Positions 13,301 through 26,600 of a DNA stretch of 64,000 nt are shown piece after piece (the stretch's first letter is position 1; every line of letters starts with the position of its first letter). The DNA lies in NCBI GenBank assembly GCA_034620365.1, contig JAQGEQ010000335.1:310001-374000 (forward strand), written 5' to 3'. The notes beneath the pieces were generated by a model. That model was not told the origin of the DNA, made no database searches, and saw nothing but the letters and a program-made list of their open reading frames with translations. The stretch comes from Pegea sp. RAD2-039. Its lineage: Eukaryota; Chordata; Thaliacea; Salpida; Salpidae. The translations under genes were made by a program, and so were the position numbers.

Positions 13301-15550
13301 TTTATTCAAAATATTATTTTTTCTAATCAAGTAAAGCTTTTTTGAATAAACTTTTGTAATAAATGATTTTTTGAACAAAATTGAATAAACTTTGAAAATA
13401 TTTATTTTGTTGAGCTAACATTTATCTAAATGTTTATATAACACTGGGATCAATGTGGTAATTGTAAATCACCAAAAAGAACTGTTTTTCAGAAATAAAA
13501 TTAATTTGAAAAACAAGTTTAGATGATAACTAAGTAATAAAAACATTTCTCAATATTTTAACCATTCAAAAACTTTCAGCAATCAACAATCTATTCAAAG
13601 ATAAGAATCACTACAATCAACATATCTTAAAAGAACCTGATCTTACTTATTTTATTAAAATTAGTAAAGCTTATTCTTTAATGCTTTTTTGAAGATGAAA
13701 ATCTGTAAATAAATTCTGTTTTTATCTCATGTTAAATTTATTTTAAATTTTAAACAACGAACGCACAATGTTACATGAATTAAACATCTTAATAAAAAGT
13801 TAGCTCGAAGATATTCAGATCAGTAAGTTTGCTGAAACCTTTGCTCAACTGTCAACTGCTTTCCGTCTCAGCTTATATTTATAAACTTTCTGACAAAGTC
13901 GAAAAAAAAAACTTTTTCTGCCAAACTTGAGAAGTTATGAAACATATTGATGAATATTCAAATGAACAAAAATTCAAATTAGATAAGAAGCCTTATAAAA
14001 TTAGTTTTCCTAATCGTTTGAACAAATATGTTTATGGACTTTTTATTACTTTTACTCGTAAATGACTCGACATTGTGCGTTTTAAACACTTTTTTCTTAA
14101 AAAGATACTTGTGGTTAAAGAACTAATCAAATCTATGTTTTCTGAATTTTTATGAAAATGTAAAATTTCCTAAATAATTTTTACTAAAAAATAGATCACT
14201 TTAGAAAGATACCTTTATAATAGAACTAGCACCATAAAAACATTGATTAAAATCAATATTAGTCAATTTACATAAAGTTAATTGTTGTTGTTTATCAACT
14301 CTCTCTATTCTGGTTAATACATAAGAACTGATACTACTTAATGAGAAATATTCAACTAAAATATAAATTATAAAACTTTATTAAATATTAATTAATTAAG
14401 CAAATATTAATTTTACTGTCAAAGGTTAATTTATTTCAAAAATATTCTTACAATTTATAACTGCACAAGTAAAAAATATTTAAATATAAACATCTTTATC
14501 AGCTGTAATTGACATATGATGAAAATGAAATTAATCTCTTAAAAGGAGAAAAGAAAGCGTTTGTTTATTTTACTTGAAGAAGTTTGCATTGAAATTTATT
14601 TGAAAAAATTATATATTTTAAACAAATTTGGAAAAGTAAATTAAAGGTGTATTAAATTTAAAAAAAAAATAATTCTATTGAAACAGTAAAAAGCCTTTCT
14701 ACAAATTTCTGTTATAACTTCTTCATAATACTGCTATATATGTGTGACTTATAATTTACATCTTTAAATTATTCTCATTATTTTTTTTATATCTATTCAA
14801 ATAATATTTCAAAATACTTTTTAATATTTTAAACTAGCTATACTCGTATATATTACAAAAAATTAAACTACAAATATTTATTTTTTCTAATAACTATTTA
14901 CTGTAAACAACAAAAACTTCCTTATTATTATTTATAATTATTATCCAAAACAAAACTGTAAATCTATCGCCTGAAGTTTTATACTTTTGATAAAAACAAT
15001 AATATCTCAACTTATAAAGTTCATCAAAGATAAATAAAACTCCGAAATGATAAAACTTCAGAGAAAGATTTTTTATCTTTCAAATAAACAAAAGCTACTA
15101 GAAAATGAAATACTTTTTTTAGCGTTCAAAATTACAGATATTAAATTCTAGAAATTCTTTCCAATTTTATTACCTTGAACTGAAAGGCAGCAAGATGTCT
15201 TTGCAGAGCCAGAGGAGTTAATTGCTTCACATGTAAATGTTCCTGCATCTTCAGGGAAGAGTTCTCCAATGACTAAAGTGCAAACTTCTCCTGCATCAAA
15301 GAGTAAAAATATATTTTATTATTTCTAAAAAAAATTTAGAGATTTATTTTCTAATTGGAAGTTGTTATTAACCTCTATGTAGAGTTCGAAACTCAAAACT
15401 ATCTTCTATTTCAGCCCCTTCTCTCATCCATACAACCTTCTCAGGTGATCCTTTGACACGACACTCTAAGACACAACATTGCCCAGGAGCACAAGCAAAA
15501 TCTTTGAGAGGTTTTGTGAACCTTGGAGCTTCTGAAGTTGATCCGTTCAT
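7364..15550 (-). CDS. Palladin/myopalladin-like protein with four I-set Ig domains
   Basis: Probable cytoskeletal or sarcomeric scaffold; I-set proteins of this class bind actin, alpha-actinin and titin. Fifteen exons, all phases consistent, 668 aa: 15373-15550, 15174-15290, 13196-13265, 12999-13070, 12469-12571, 11908-12066, 11732-11809, 10914-11012, 10277-10375, 9565-9714, 8652-8743, 8469-8601, 8216-8423, 8004-8166, 7817-7950 then 7364-7515 with the stop. Ig1 is at about residues 9-98 (APRFTKPLKDF, VVWMREG, FPEDAGTFTCEA), Ig2 at 293-385 (VFWFKDGKQI, AEDDGNYTA), Ig3 at 432-518 (DISFSINGMTV, MMDEGSYVITAKNRAG) and Ig4 at 525-617 (VTWKKGSDQI, DTAWYTCSAVNKAG). Ig3 keeps few cysteines, as is common in intracellular I-sets. 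A ~190-residue charged linker separates Ig1 and Ig2. The first ATG follows an acceptor exactly, so an upstream coding exon is possible. There is no signal peptide or TM, so a cytoplasmic role fits. A titin/kettin-type protein is the main alternative. Confidence 0.8.
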
Positions 15551-18500
15551 CTAAAAAAATATTGATCAAATCCGTTCATCTTCATCTTCTTACTTACTCT
15601 GATGCAAAGAGTTGTTCAAATAATCTAAAGATTGCGAAACCAACTAGACTACTACAACCTTATCAAAGTTATCAAGTGAGTCTGAATGATATGACAAGTT
15701 GATGAAAATGTTTGCACAACGATGCTTCTGTTTATACTAAGCATATTTTTCATTTTTTGAAATTACAAAATTTGTGGAATTAATTGTCTTTGTTGACTGG
15801 TTTAGAAATTTAGTTTTAATTTTTTTTATTTTGTGGATTAAAAGTATTTACCTCACTGCTTAAAACAAGATTTGATAATATATTTACCAAAACACTAAAT
15901 CAGAACTATTTCACAAATAAGTGAAGAGTTTTTATGTAAACGACGATAAATTAGAACATCTATCTTATCAACAAATGATTAGAACTACCATGAAAAACAA
16001 AATGTGAAATATGTGGTTCTTTTTACTTATATTAAGATAAAATCTGTTATTGAAGTTATTGAAATTTATTTTGAAATATTAAGCTTCCATTCATCTGTAA
16101 AGCTCTAGTTTATATAAAAGAAATTTATACAAAACTCTGATTAATTTCTTATCTCAATAAATTCATTTCAAAATTACAATTATATCAATAATATCAGAAT
16201 TAAAGTTAAAAAAAAAACTGTAAACTCCGTTAAAGCAACTTTACTGTGATCTGCAACTATCTTCATCGATACAAATAGAAAGGTGAAAAGTGGATGACGT
16301 GAAAGTTGAACAGCTGAATATTTGATTGTATGAAGAAGTTTTGTGTATCAAAAAATAAACTGATTAATTTAAATAAAAATACGAAATCACTTATATCAGT
16401 TTGTAATTAGTTTCAAGTACATAAATTTAAAATTCTTCAGTTAATATTCTTTTTAAAATCTTTTCAAATACAACTTTTTAAAAATTTTTAATTGAAATTC
16501 AAACGCTAAACAAAATTATATCTTGAGTCCCAAATACTTAATTTGATTTTTCAATGAAACACTCGTAAAAGTTACTAATTCATCTTTTTAAATGTTCTGT
16601 TTTGCTCATCATTAAGCAAATGCTTATTCTCTTGAGGCACCTCTTCAACTAATCGAGTAAACTGCAATTGATAATTACTCCTAAACATCCAGTAAGTCTA
16701 TTTTTCATATCATATTGAAGTTACTAAATAACATTCTGATAAGAAATGACAACATTTTAAGTAGCTTTTTAATATTTGAAACTCAACAGTAACAATACCA
16801 TCATATAATTTAAGACTACTGGTAAGTATGTAAAAGTGTATGTACTTAGATGTATATAAGAAAACTACTTTATATAAAATTATTTTGAAATACAGCTGGT
16901 TTGTTTTAATCGTAAAATATTAGAGAGCTCAATACTGACAACTTCGAAATTAGTTTAAAATACATTTTGGCTCAAAAATGTTTTTTCTTTAATCTTTAAA
17001 AGTTATTAAAGAAAACTTGTTGCTTTCAAAAGATATATTTTCATCAGATAAACAAACTTAAAATCTTTTTATTTAAATCACAAAACTTTTAGATGATTCA
17101 CTAAAAAGGAACAAGTAGTATCTGCTTGGTGGCGCTACAGAGTAAGAACATTGTTTCTTATTTTTTCTATACAAGCAATCATTAAATGGTCTTAGTCAAA
17201 TTTTGTTAAAATGTTTAAAACATAGGGACCATACTTAAAGCCATAACCACCAACTATCTATATTTACAAATGTTGTTAGCTATCTTTCTAGTATTGTTTA
17301 TTGTTAATATACGCAAACAATAAAGTTATTTGCTTCATTTTGTTTAATTGCTAGTTTTATAAAAACATAATTTAACTCAGTACTGACAGAAAAGTTCAAA
17401 AAAGTGAATTAATAAAGTAAATCATGAATATAAAATCTGATAAAAATTTCTGAACTTTAAATTTACAACAACAAGTTAAGTATTTTATAGTCCCATAAAA
17501 GTTACAAAAACAGAAGAAGAGCTTAAAGATTTTATATAGAAGTCCTTTTCTGTGAAGCGTAGTAACTTGACACTTTTGAAAACAAACACTGACTTGGTGG
17601 GTTTGAAGGATTGTTTTTAAAAGAAAAAATTGAAATAAAAATATGAAAAATCTTAATGGCAAAACCGTTGATGAACTTTTCATAAACTTCTGCAGTAACA
17701 TCTGAAAACTACAGATTAACTTCATTTGAGTGTAAGATAAGTATACTAAAAGTAAAATTTTATTCCGAAACATACATCGCAGTCTGCTTGCTCTCATCAG
17801 GCCTTATAAGTAAATGTTTTTTCAAGAGAGTATTAATTTAAACTCTCTTTTAGGTCTTTGATACAAAAGATCGTATAATTGAATGATATGATATCTTCAA
17901 ATAAATCTAATCATCTCAGCCAGATTTCTGCCCCTTAACAAGATTTTTGTACATGAAAGCTAGTCAGTTAATAAATTGCTCAAATAGCATTACTGGTGAA
18001 CTTTTAATTACAATTTTTAAAACTTTGATCTGTTTTAATTTATTTCATTTTTTTTACTAAAAAGTTTATTCTTATAGCAAGAAAGACAGCTCAAAAAACA
18101 TTTTAAAAAATCATTTCTCTTCACTTTTTTGGAAGCACTTTTTGCAAATGTTTGAATATTATGATAATATTTGAAAAAATGATATATTTCTTAAATACTT
18201 TGATAATTTTGTTTCTCACTTTTCTTTTTATTTTTTAAAATTAATTTCTAATATTAAATGCTCAATGTTTATATGGTTCTTTGAAAGTTAAATCTTTAAA
18301 AAGTATTTAACAAAGATTAATGAACATATTGATAAAATTTATTGAGTATTTTAAAGTTCTTAAAATAATTTCTTCTTAGTAATTACTCTGCATCTTTGTA
18401 ACATCATAAAATAAAACATTTTGATTTATTTGATTCCATTAGGGAATAAATTTAAATAAATTAGAATTTTATAAACAAACATTTCATTCAATAATGTATG

Positions 18501-19801
18501 AATAATTTTATTGTTTAAAATTGTTAGATGGAAAATTTTCGGAAAATGTTCGATTAAACATCATATTTTATTTAATAAGTTGATTTTAAGAATTAAATGT
18601 TCAAATGAATGAAGCAAATACTTAATAATTCAAAGATTACCTCTTGCTTCATAAGCTTAAGTTTGTAATTAGATATTTAACTTTTAATTTCTTTTTGATG
18701 GAAATGACATTTCAAGTCAGTTTTACTTTCATATTTATAAGCAATAACATTTAACCTAAAATATTTTCTTTCTCACATATTAAACTATTTGATGGGAACT
18801 ACAGAAGTAAGATTTGTCATTAATATTTAACATAGAGTCAAATTTAGGTGTGCATTATTAAAACATTTTGGCTATATCGTCTTCTCATCCAAATACATCT
18901 TCATAAAATTTTCAGCAAGGTTTTTTTTCAATAATCTTTAACAGCTGTGAAAGGTTGGGAACATTGCCTTGTAGCATTTGCAACTAATGTTTTGCAATTG
19001 TCTCCGTAGTTCATTTAACTTCTGATACCTTCCTAAGGATTTTCACACATAATATCTTCTTTAAAATGACAATCGTAAACATTCTTTAAGCTCTTAAGAA
19101 GGTTTTAAAATCTTGCTTCAACCAGGATGTTTGTTTTATTGAATTATTTACTTGTATCAGTTACAAGTTATTAATTGATAGTTTTCACTAAATTAATAGA
19201 TGTTATAAAATCAAAACAATTCAATTGTAGAATATCATAGATATGAAATACAGATGTAAAACTTGTTAGATATCTTACTACATTTTACTCTAAGTAGTTG
19301 ATTTGATTTAACAACTACAAATAGACTAATTTTGCTATCATCAAAAGTTAATTGTCATGAATAAATATTTATGTAGTCTTGTAACAACAGCCTGTTACTT
19401 TAGTATTATTCTTTTATTTATTTTAATTATAACTCTTTGACTACAAAAAATGCTTTTTGTAACTATAATTAAATCTGAATCATTTTTATAACACTTTGAT
19501 ATTCTTTATCTTCATTTTAAACTCATACACTTGCTTTTATGTTAAGTATCCATATGTTAAACGAATGCTTAGTCAATAAACAAAAATCTTTAGAAGTCTT
19601 TTTATTTAGGAGGAAACTTTTGGTAGTTGTTGATTTGATAGAAAAGATATTCGCCTTTCACGGTATCTTCTGATCAATTTCCTATGAAACTTATTTGTTT
19701 CACAGCTCAGTAACGGAAATAGTGCCTACATTTTTGTTAACCTTTATCTTTTATTTGATCAAAGAGAAAGAGAAAACGTGTTCTTATCTTTTACATAGTT
19801 T
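15551..19801. other. AT-rich intergenic/intronic stretch with weak exon-like pieces
   Basis: No confident gene. Three short minus-strand stretches have exon-like flanks and one open frame each: 16571-16664, 17779-17812 and 18935-19014. The 133-codon minus-strand ORF at 17396-17797 is Phe/Leu/Lys-rich and has no family signature, so I do not call it. A 5' non-coding exon of the Ig gene could also lie here. Confidence 0.35.
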
Positions 19802-20107
19802 ATGTCTTCTCACTCTTCCTCGTTTTCTAGCGAAATGAAGAAGGCATCTTTTGGTACTGAAGATTACAGCAATTTACTGACTGATGTTTATTCTATCTCT
19901 GATACAATTGGAGCTCATTTGAAAACATTAAGTTTAAGCAGTTCTACTTGACAAGAAAAGTTTTTTCTGTTGTTGAAAAATCATTCAAATTTCTTTCGTG
20001 TCATTCAGTTTAATGAAGTTAATACAGAGGGCTCATTTTTGTCATTTGTAAAGAGTAATTTAAGCCTGATGACAGAGAAAGAAAGAAAGTTTAATACTTT
20101 AATCTAA
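19802..20107 (+). pseudogene. Decayed or interrupted reading frame of unknown origin
   Basis: An ATG at 19802 opens 49 codons (MSSHSSSFSSEMKKASFG, then TEDYSNLLTDVYS and ISDTIGAHLKTLS) ending in TGA at 19949-19951. The same frame then stays open for another 51 codons (QEKFFLLLKNHSNFFRV, VKSNLSLMTEKERKF) to TAA. Codon choice and amino-acid mix look protein-like on both sides of the stop, unlike the surrounding sequence. It could be a pseudogene, a fragment of a mobile element or two exons. I do not recognise the family. No splice sites joining it to the Dlx gene downstream were found. Confidence 0.35.
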
Positions 20108-20810
20108 TTTATATTTTGTTTACTTCAATCATTTCGTCAGTAAGTGCAATAATATTCATCTAAATTCCCTTAAAGAATGCAAGCTAGCAATTAATATTTA
20201 CAGTTTGTTTATTGAAATGATAAAATACATTGATAAATTAAAGCAGTTGAAATGTTATATTTTAAAGGTCTCTTCCAGAGTAATTATTTTTCAATGATTA
20301 TGCTTTCAATTCTATTAAACCTAAACTTTGGTTAGTAATTCAAAGGTTTTGTACTGGTTTTGTAGAACAAAATCTTTTATGATTAAATGAGGCTGATTTT
20401 ACTAACTTAAAAAAATGAAATATTTAGCAAATAAGAAGAACTTGAAAATCCTGATCGTATTAATGTTCTTATTTTTAATAAAGCTTCGACATTTTATGCA
20501 CTTCGGTTGTGAGTTGTTCAATGCATTCACATTGCTGTATCTAAAATGTTGTTTGTACTTATAACAGTTGAGGATTACGATTAAAAGTTAACATAAAAAT
20601 AAGAAAAATAAATTTAATATCAATATTAGATAACTTATTTGTGAATAATTAGATAATTTATAAACTTTATGTTTTCAGTGATTGTTTTATTTCAAATTAT
20701 GAGGTCCACTTATATCATTGCTAAAGCATTGTTCTAACGAATAATATTTTTATATTTAATCTGAAAATATAATCTCCAATTTTCCTGTATTTATCAGATT
20801 ACTGATTATC

Positions 20811-22595
20811 ATGAATCATGAGATTTCAAATGAATATTTAATTGAAAATAATCTTTCAAATCGCATAATAAGTCCCAACAACCTCTGTTACAACTCTATG
20901 GGTTCTTGTGCCTATGATTTGAAACAAAGTAACTTAATGTTTCCTGAAAATTTTCAGTCACCTTCTTCAGCTTGCATTTCAAAATCTTATCTTGGAAACA
21001 CTGTTCATCAAAACTCAGGTAAATTATTTTTGAAAAATGGATTTTACAAATAGATTTGTGTTACCCTAGCAACAAATATGTCACTTGAGTAAATATTTTC
21101 ATTGAAAAATTTCTTTCAGTGATATTTAAAAATTGTGACGCAAATAACCAACTTTTATCTCAATGTACTTTCTTACAAATTTACTTTTTAGGAGGTATCA
21201 CGAAGAACTTCAATGATCAAATCTTGTATCCTCCGCAAAGATTGAATATTGAATCAAAGACTGAACTTGCAAACAGAAGTCGTCAATCAGGAGAAACTCC
21301 AGACTGGGAGACATTATGTGATAAAAATACATCTCAATTTGCATCCGGACCTAAGGAGATGATCAGACATCAAGACATTTTAAAAGAGCTCCCAAAAGAT
21401 GACTTTTCATCCTCTATACATCAAGATCAGCAGAGAGTGAAAATGATTGTTCAAGAAGATCTCAAGAATAATCAAGATCACATTGAAGATCAAGATGAGG
21501 AGAAACAAGAAGAGAAAAAAGAATCAACAGCAGTGAAGAAGAAGACCCGGAAACCTCGAACAATTTATAATAGCTTCCAGATCCAACAACTGATGGAATG
21601 CTTTCAACGAACTCATTACCTTGGCAACCCCGAAAGGGCTCAATTAGCTGCTACTCTCGGCGTCACCCAGACACAGGTGAGCAAAGAGCTTTTATGTTAG
21701 AGCGGTAGAAGAATGAAATCAAACAATTTGAAAGTCTTAGTAGTAAATATAAGCTGAAAATTTGTGGATTTAAATAAAAACGGCGGAAATAGTAAAATGC
21801 TGATGAATATTTCAGGCAAATTTGTCTCAAATGCTTTTTATTTCTTCGCCAACATAAACAGCTCTGGCCTGAAATAAACTCGAAACAATCTATATCAATA
21901 GAAATAGGACATTAAATATTAAGAAGGAAATTTCGAGTGTTGTTAAGATGTTTGACAATAAAACATCAATATGAGAATTTTACCAATTATCCAATTTATT
22001 TTCGACTTTCTTCTTTTTCTAGATCATTAAAATAATTTGGAAAGGTTAATTATTTAGCAGCAGTGAGACTTTCAATTTTATAACAGGATAAAAAGAATAA
22101 GTTTAAAACTTTTTTTTTCAGGTTAAAATTTGGTTTCAAAACAGGCGCTCAAAAGAGAAGAAACTAAACAAACAGCAAAGCCCGTTCAGAACCAATTACC
22201 ATCCCTACTATCCATACTACAACCACCCAGAAGCTCTCATATCCAACCATAGCACCCTGGGACACCACAACAATTCTTTGATGACCATCAAGAATGATGT
22301 CACTGGAGCTGTGATGACACAACAATGTAGAAGCTGGCCTCAATTTGAAGGAAGTTGGGAGGAAGACTTTCAACCAAGAAGATGGGGATATCGACAAAAC
22401 TCTTCGATATCTTCCCGATCTTCATCATCTATGACTCCTTGGATAAACTCCCCTCGTCAACAACCATCTCAACACCAAATGAGTCTCGATTCCAACGACG
22501 CCACACAATTTCATCAGCAGCAAATGATCCCACAATCTATGGATTCTTATCTGAATTACAATCAACCCAACCACTTTCACGGTTCGAGTTTTTGA
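20811..22595 (+). CDS. Dlx: Distal-less/Dlx-class homeobox transcription factor
   Basis: Nuclear DNA-binding regulator; Dlx proteins act in ectoderm and nervous-system patterning. Exon 1 is 20811-21018, exon 3 is 22122-22595 with the stop. Exon 2 ends at 21676; it starts at 21192 (388 aa) or 21120 (412 aa). Both acceptors keep the frame. I prefer 21192 because the extra residues translate a pyrimidine tract. The homeodomain straddles exons 2 and 3: [51 protein letters not shown]. The [14 protein letters not shown] start and the intron between HD residues 44 and 45 are typical of Dlx genes. An acidic/basic stretch (KKKTRKPR) precedes it, and a Gln/Ser/Asn/Tyr-rich tail follows it. Unusual: MECF replaces the usual NRRF in helix 1, GNP replaces ALP, and Glu stands at position 56 where Dlx proteins have Phe or Tyr. 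Orthology within the tunicate Dll set is not resolved. Confidence 0.88.
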
Positions 22596-23618
22596 TTGAG
22601 ACAAACCTAACTTTGATGTTTGCCTGAAACCTCTTTGTTGCTTACTAGGCGTTTTGTGCTTACTTTTTCAAACAAACGAAATAAACTTTGAAATATCATG
22701 AATGTTAAATTATTTACTTCTGAAAACTTAATTATATCTTTTTTCTGAATCGTTCGGAGTTTATCTTAATTTAATCAAGTATTTTCCTTTTTGAAATTTT
22801 TCTAATAAATCGAGTTTGTTAGCCATACTGAATATTATTTCAGAATCAACAATTTATAGTTAATTAAGTTTAAAATTAAATTCCGGATAATTTTTACTAA
22901 TTTTAATGAGATGTAAAATACCAAATTTTAATTAAAGACTTCAAAAGCAAAGTTTTGTATGAACAGAAACTGACAAAACTCATCTACCCGATTAATGATC
23001 TTTTGAAGCTGCTTTGTAGTTTTAATAATTGATTACATACAATTTAGTAGATTCTTTCATCTTTTCATCTTTATTTAAAAAGATGAAAACCCTAATTTAA
23101 CTGTTTTCCAAATTTAGTTACTGATCTAGTAGATACCTTCTTTTAAAATTCAAATACTAATCGCTTTTTCTATAAGTGAAAAAATTTAATTGATAGAACT
23201 GCTTAGAAACTATTTGAATCTGATAAAAATGGATTATCATTTAAGATATATATTCTCTCTTTCAAGGAACAGATTTCTTTTTTCAGCTTTTTCTGACTTT
23301 TAATGAGTTGGTTTTAATTGAAGTTCAACAAAAAAGTTTTGATAAATCACCCCAAGAAGTCATTTATTTAGGACGTAAAAGTTTAGGAATTATTTTTTGA
23401 TGATTTAAATCAGTTTTAAATTTCATGAATTTACAAAATCTTCAAGAACAGTTTTCATCATAAACTCATTTATATTTTTTGTTTTGGTAATCTTCATTCA
23501 GAACAAGAATTCTTTTGGAAAATAAGAGCGATAATTCTATTATTATAAATACGATGTCACACAGAAATCGTTCTGACAACACAGTCAATTCTCGAATAAA
23601 TGTGACGTCACAGAGATG
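22596..23618. other. Convergent 3' region between Dlx and the lectin receptor
   Basis: Holds the 3' UTRs of two convergent genes. No additional coding signal was found. An AATAAA in the minus-strand orientation at 23363-23368 is a candidate polyadenylation signal for the lectin receptor. Confidence 0.5.
22680..22685 (+). terminator. Polyadenylation signal of the Dlx gene
   Basis: AATAAA 85 bp after the Dlx stop codon. This is the first canonical signal downstream. Confidence 0.5.
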
Positions 23619-26600
23619 TTACTCATCTGTTGAAGTGATTAGGTCACTTGTATCTTCTTGCTTCGTGTTGTTAAAGATGTTTCCAAATGCAATTGTCGGA
23701 AGTGTAAACTTCGAGTAACTCTGAACTCGTCGTACTTTGAAGACATAGTAAGCCGAGAAACAAACAACTAGAAGAACGATGACGGTGATGAGTGACGTCA
23801 CTACTGTTGAACTGTGAGTCGCTAGAACTAAAAAAGAAAGAAGAATTTCTATTGTAACTAATAGAAGGATCATTTGAAAGATGCAACTGATACAATCAAT
23901 TTATAATAATTTTTCTACTTTTATTAGTGGAAGATCAACTTTCGATAAGTTATTCAAAAAACAACATACCTCTGTCGATTTTACTAGGTTTGGCTCCAGG
24001 CATTATTTTGGGTCGCTTACAAATTTGAATATTGGGACGCTGACATATAGCACTGGCCCATTTACCATTGACAATGTTAATTTTATAACATGTTTTCTAT
24101 GAAATGTAAAAAGTAATTTGTTGAGTGTGAATTGCTTGCAAGTGGCTTCAGTTTGATACTAACTACTCGATAAGTGGATGTATAATCTGGTTCATCAACA
24201 TCCCAATTAGTAAAGCTCAATGGCGAGTTATCAGACCACATGATTGATCCATCATCCCGGTTTTTATGCAAACCGAGCCATCTAGCGGATATAAAATTTT
24301 GTAATTGTTGACTTTGTGAATAGCTGACTAACATGTTCGGTGAGTATAAATTTGATGCAGAACGGAATCCATGAGCTAGTCTTACAACAAATTCATTCTC
24401 ATCTGGTGATTGGATGCTTACAAGAGTAGATTCAGCATAATTTTCACATTCAAACGATGACTGATACCAAGAATTTTTAGTTACAGTTGAAAGTAGATAA
24501 CAAAAGCCCTTATGAGGGACCCAGGTACTCTGTTTTATAAAAGTTTCGAAATTATTCTTTTAATCTCAACAAATAGAAATAAACTTACATTAGGGCAGAC
24601 GCCTTGGTGCTCGCTGGTAATTTTAGGGGCAGTTTTATCAGTTTTTTGACAAAGGGCTTGAAATTTGAGACCACATTGAACATTGTACCAGAAACCAGCT
24701 TCATTCCCGTCTGTTTTTCCATCAATCGCAACACAACCTGATGTTGTTCCATTATCATTGTTTGGCTGATATGGACCCCAATTAGTAAATTCAACCTGCC
24801 TGAAGAGAGAGCAGCAAATTAAATATTGAAAAGGGGGAATTTAAAAGCAAGAAATTTGATAAATTACCAATTTCCACTCCATTTAAAACTTGCTTCTCCT
24901 TTTTTCTTTCTAAATCCGACCCAAGCTCGAAAACCATTGGGCTCATATATTTCAGGGTTTTCTGTTGTATCCATAAGAATATTGATAGCAACATTTTGAA
25001 GAAGTTCGTTATAAATGTTTATCAGTTGAGCTCCATAAGATTCACATTTGCTATTCGCTCTTTTTATAAATTGATTTTTTTTAACAAATTTTTCTTTTAG
25101 TAATAAAAACGGAAAAACTTACTCTTTCCAACTAAACTTTTCCTTTGTCAGAAAAAAGCAATCGTTGTTCCATTCTAACCAACCTTCTGCACATTTACTG
25201 CGACTAGAAGTTTTTTCTGGAGCTTGAAAGAACTTGCTACACATCTTACAAGTTTTTTTACACGTTAACTGATCATACAAAGTCATTTGGTCACACGTAA
25301 TATTTGATGTAAGATTCTGAACAAATATATTTTCAATTTTTTGATGTTTAAAATTAGTTCAATGAACTCACAGCACAATGTCCCTTCATTTGATGGTATT
25401 CATGATCTCTACAATAATCACTTATTGTCTTTTGTTTATTTAACTCACAAATATAAGAGTGATTCTTAGAACATATTTCAGTATCCCATTTCCCTTTCTG
25501 GTAGTTGTTCAAAGTGATTAAGGTGCATTTATGCTGAAAAACAAAATTAAAAAATATTTGTTTTTCAAATGTAGTCTTTATAACTGATTGTTTGAAAAAA
25601 TTTTCACCAACTCACGTCTCCTCTCAACACAAATCGACTCAATGAATGAGCCCCTTGGCCCCAGTTTCGAAACCGATAGGGAGTTCCGTCCCTCCATAAC
25701 ATTTGCCATCTTGATGAGATCATGCTTAATCCTATCCACAATCCACTTGTATTTGTGTTTGCAAGGCTCATCTTTAAAAATCGATCAGTTTAGAAAATGA
25801 CTTCTAAATCCAATTATATTACTTTTTCTAAATTTTTGGATGCCATTGTTTATAAATGTTTGTTAATAATTTCTTTTAGATTACTTTTAATCTCATTTTT
25901 TCTTTAAAATTTATCGAAATATTAGAAAGACAATCAAACAAAACTATTCAAAGTTTGTCATTTTTAAGAGTAGAAACATTAAACGAAATATCTAGAACTA
26001 ACCGTCATGAAAGCTTGTTGCTGGATGTTTGGAATAGAAAGTAGATTACCTCCTCTTGCCATGCATATATCTCTTGCCTCTGTCCATGTCTTCCTGATTA
26101 AATAATAATTAGGATTGATTTCATCGACTAAATCAAATTTTAAACAAATTAATTTGACGTCTATTTCAATAACTTCCAAATTAGGAAAATATAGAAAAAT
26201 ATGATTTTATTCATTCTTACATGTTATCTGCTTCCAGTCCAAATATTTTGATACATCTTGACCTGTAGTCAAGCCAGCCTTTAGGACACACACCTTTTTC
26301 GTTATAATCTTTTTTAGGAGGTGTAACTACTGTAGTATTTTGTTTCCTTTTACAAATGTAACTGCTCAAGAAATATTTAATTAAAATTAATTGGAATCAA
26401 ACAAAACTGAAACTTAATCTGCTGATTTAGTTTGTAAGATTGATAGATTAAAACTTCACCTGAAAGTTAAACCACAATTTGCATCACTCCAAAACCCTTG
26501 CTCTTGTTTCATTTGAACGCAAGTCTCTTGTTTGTTCTTGTAATTAGGTTCATCTAGCAGTTTTTGAAAATATTTTTCTTTTTAGTTTTGATTTGAAAAT

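Noticed and set aside
17396-17797. 133-codon minus-strand ORF
   Set aside because: Phe/Leu/Lys/Gln-rich translation of AT-rich DNA, no motif, no splice context.
22164-22397. Minus-strand ORF opposite Dlx exon 3
   Set aside because: Antisense shadow of the Dlx coding exon.
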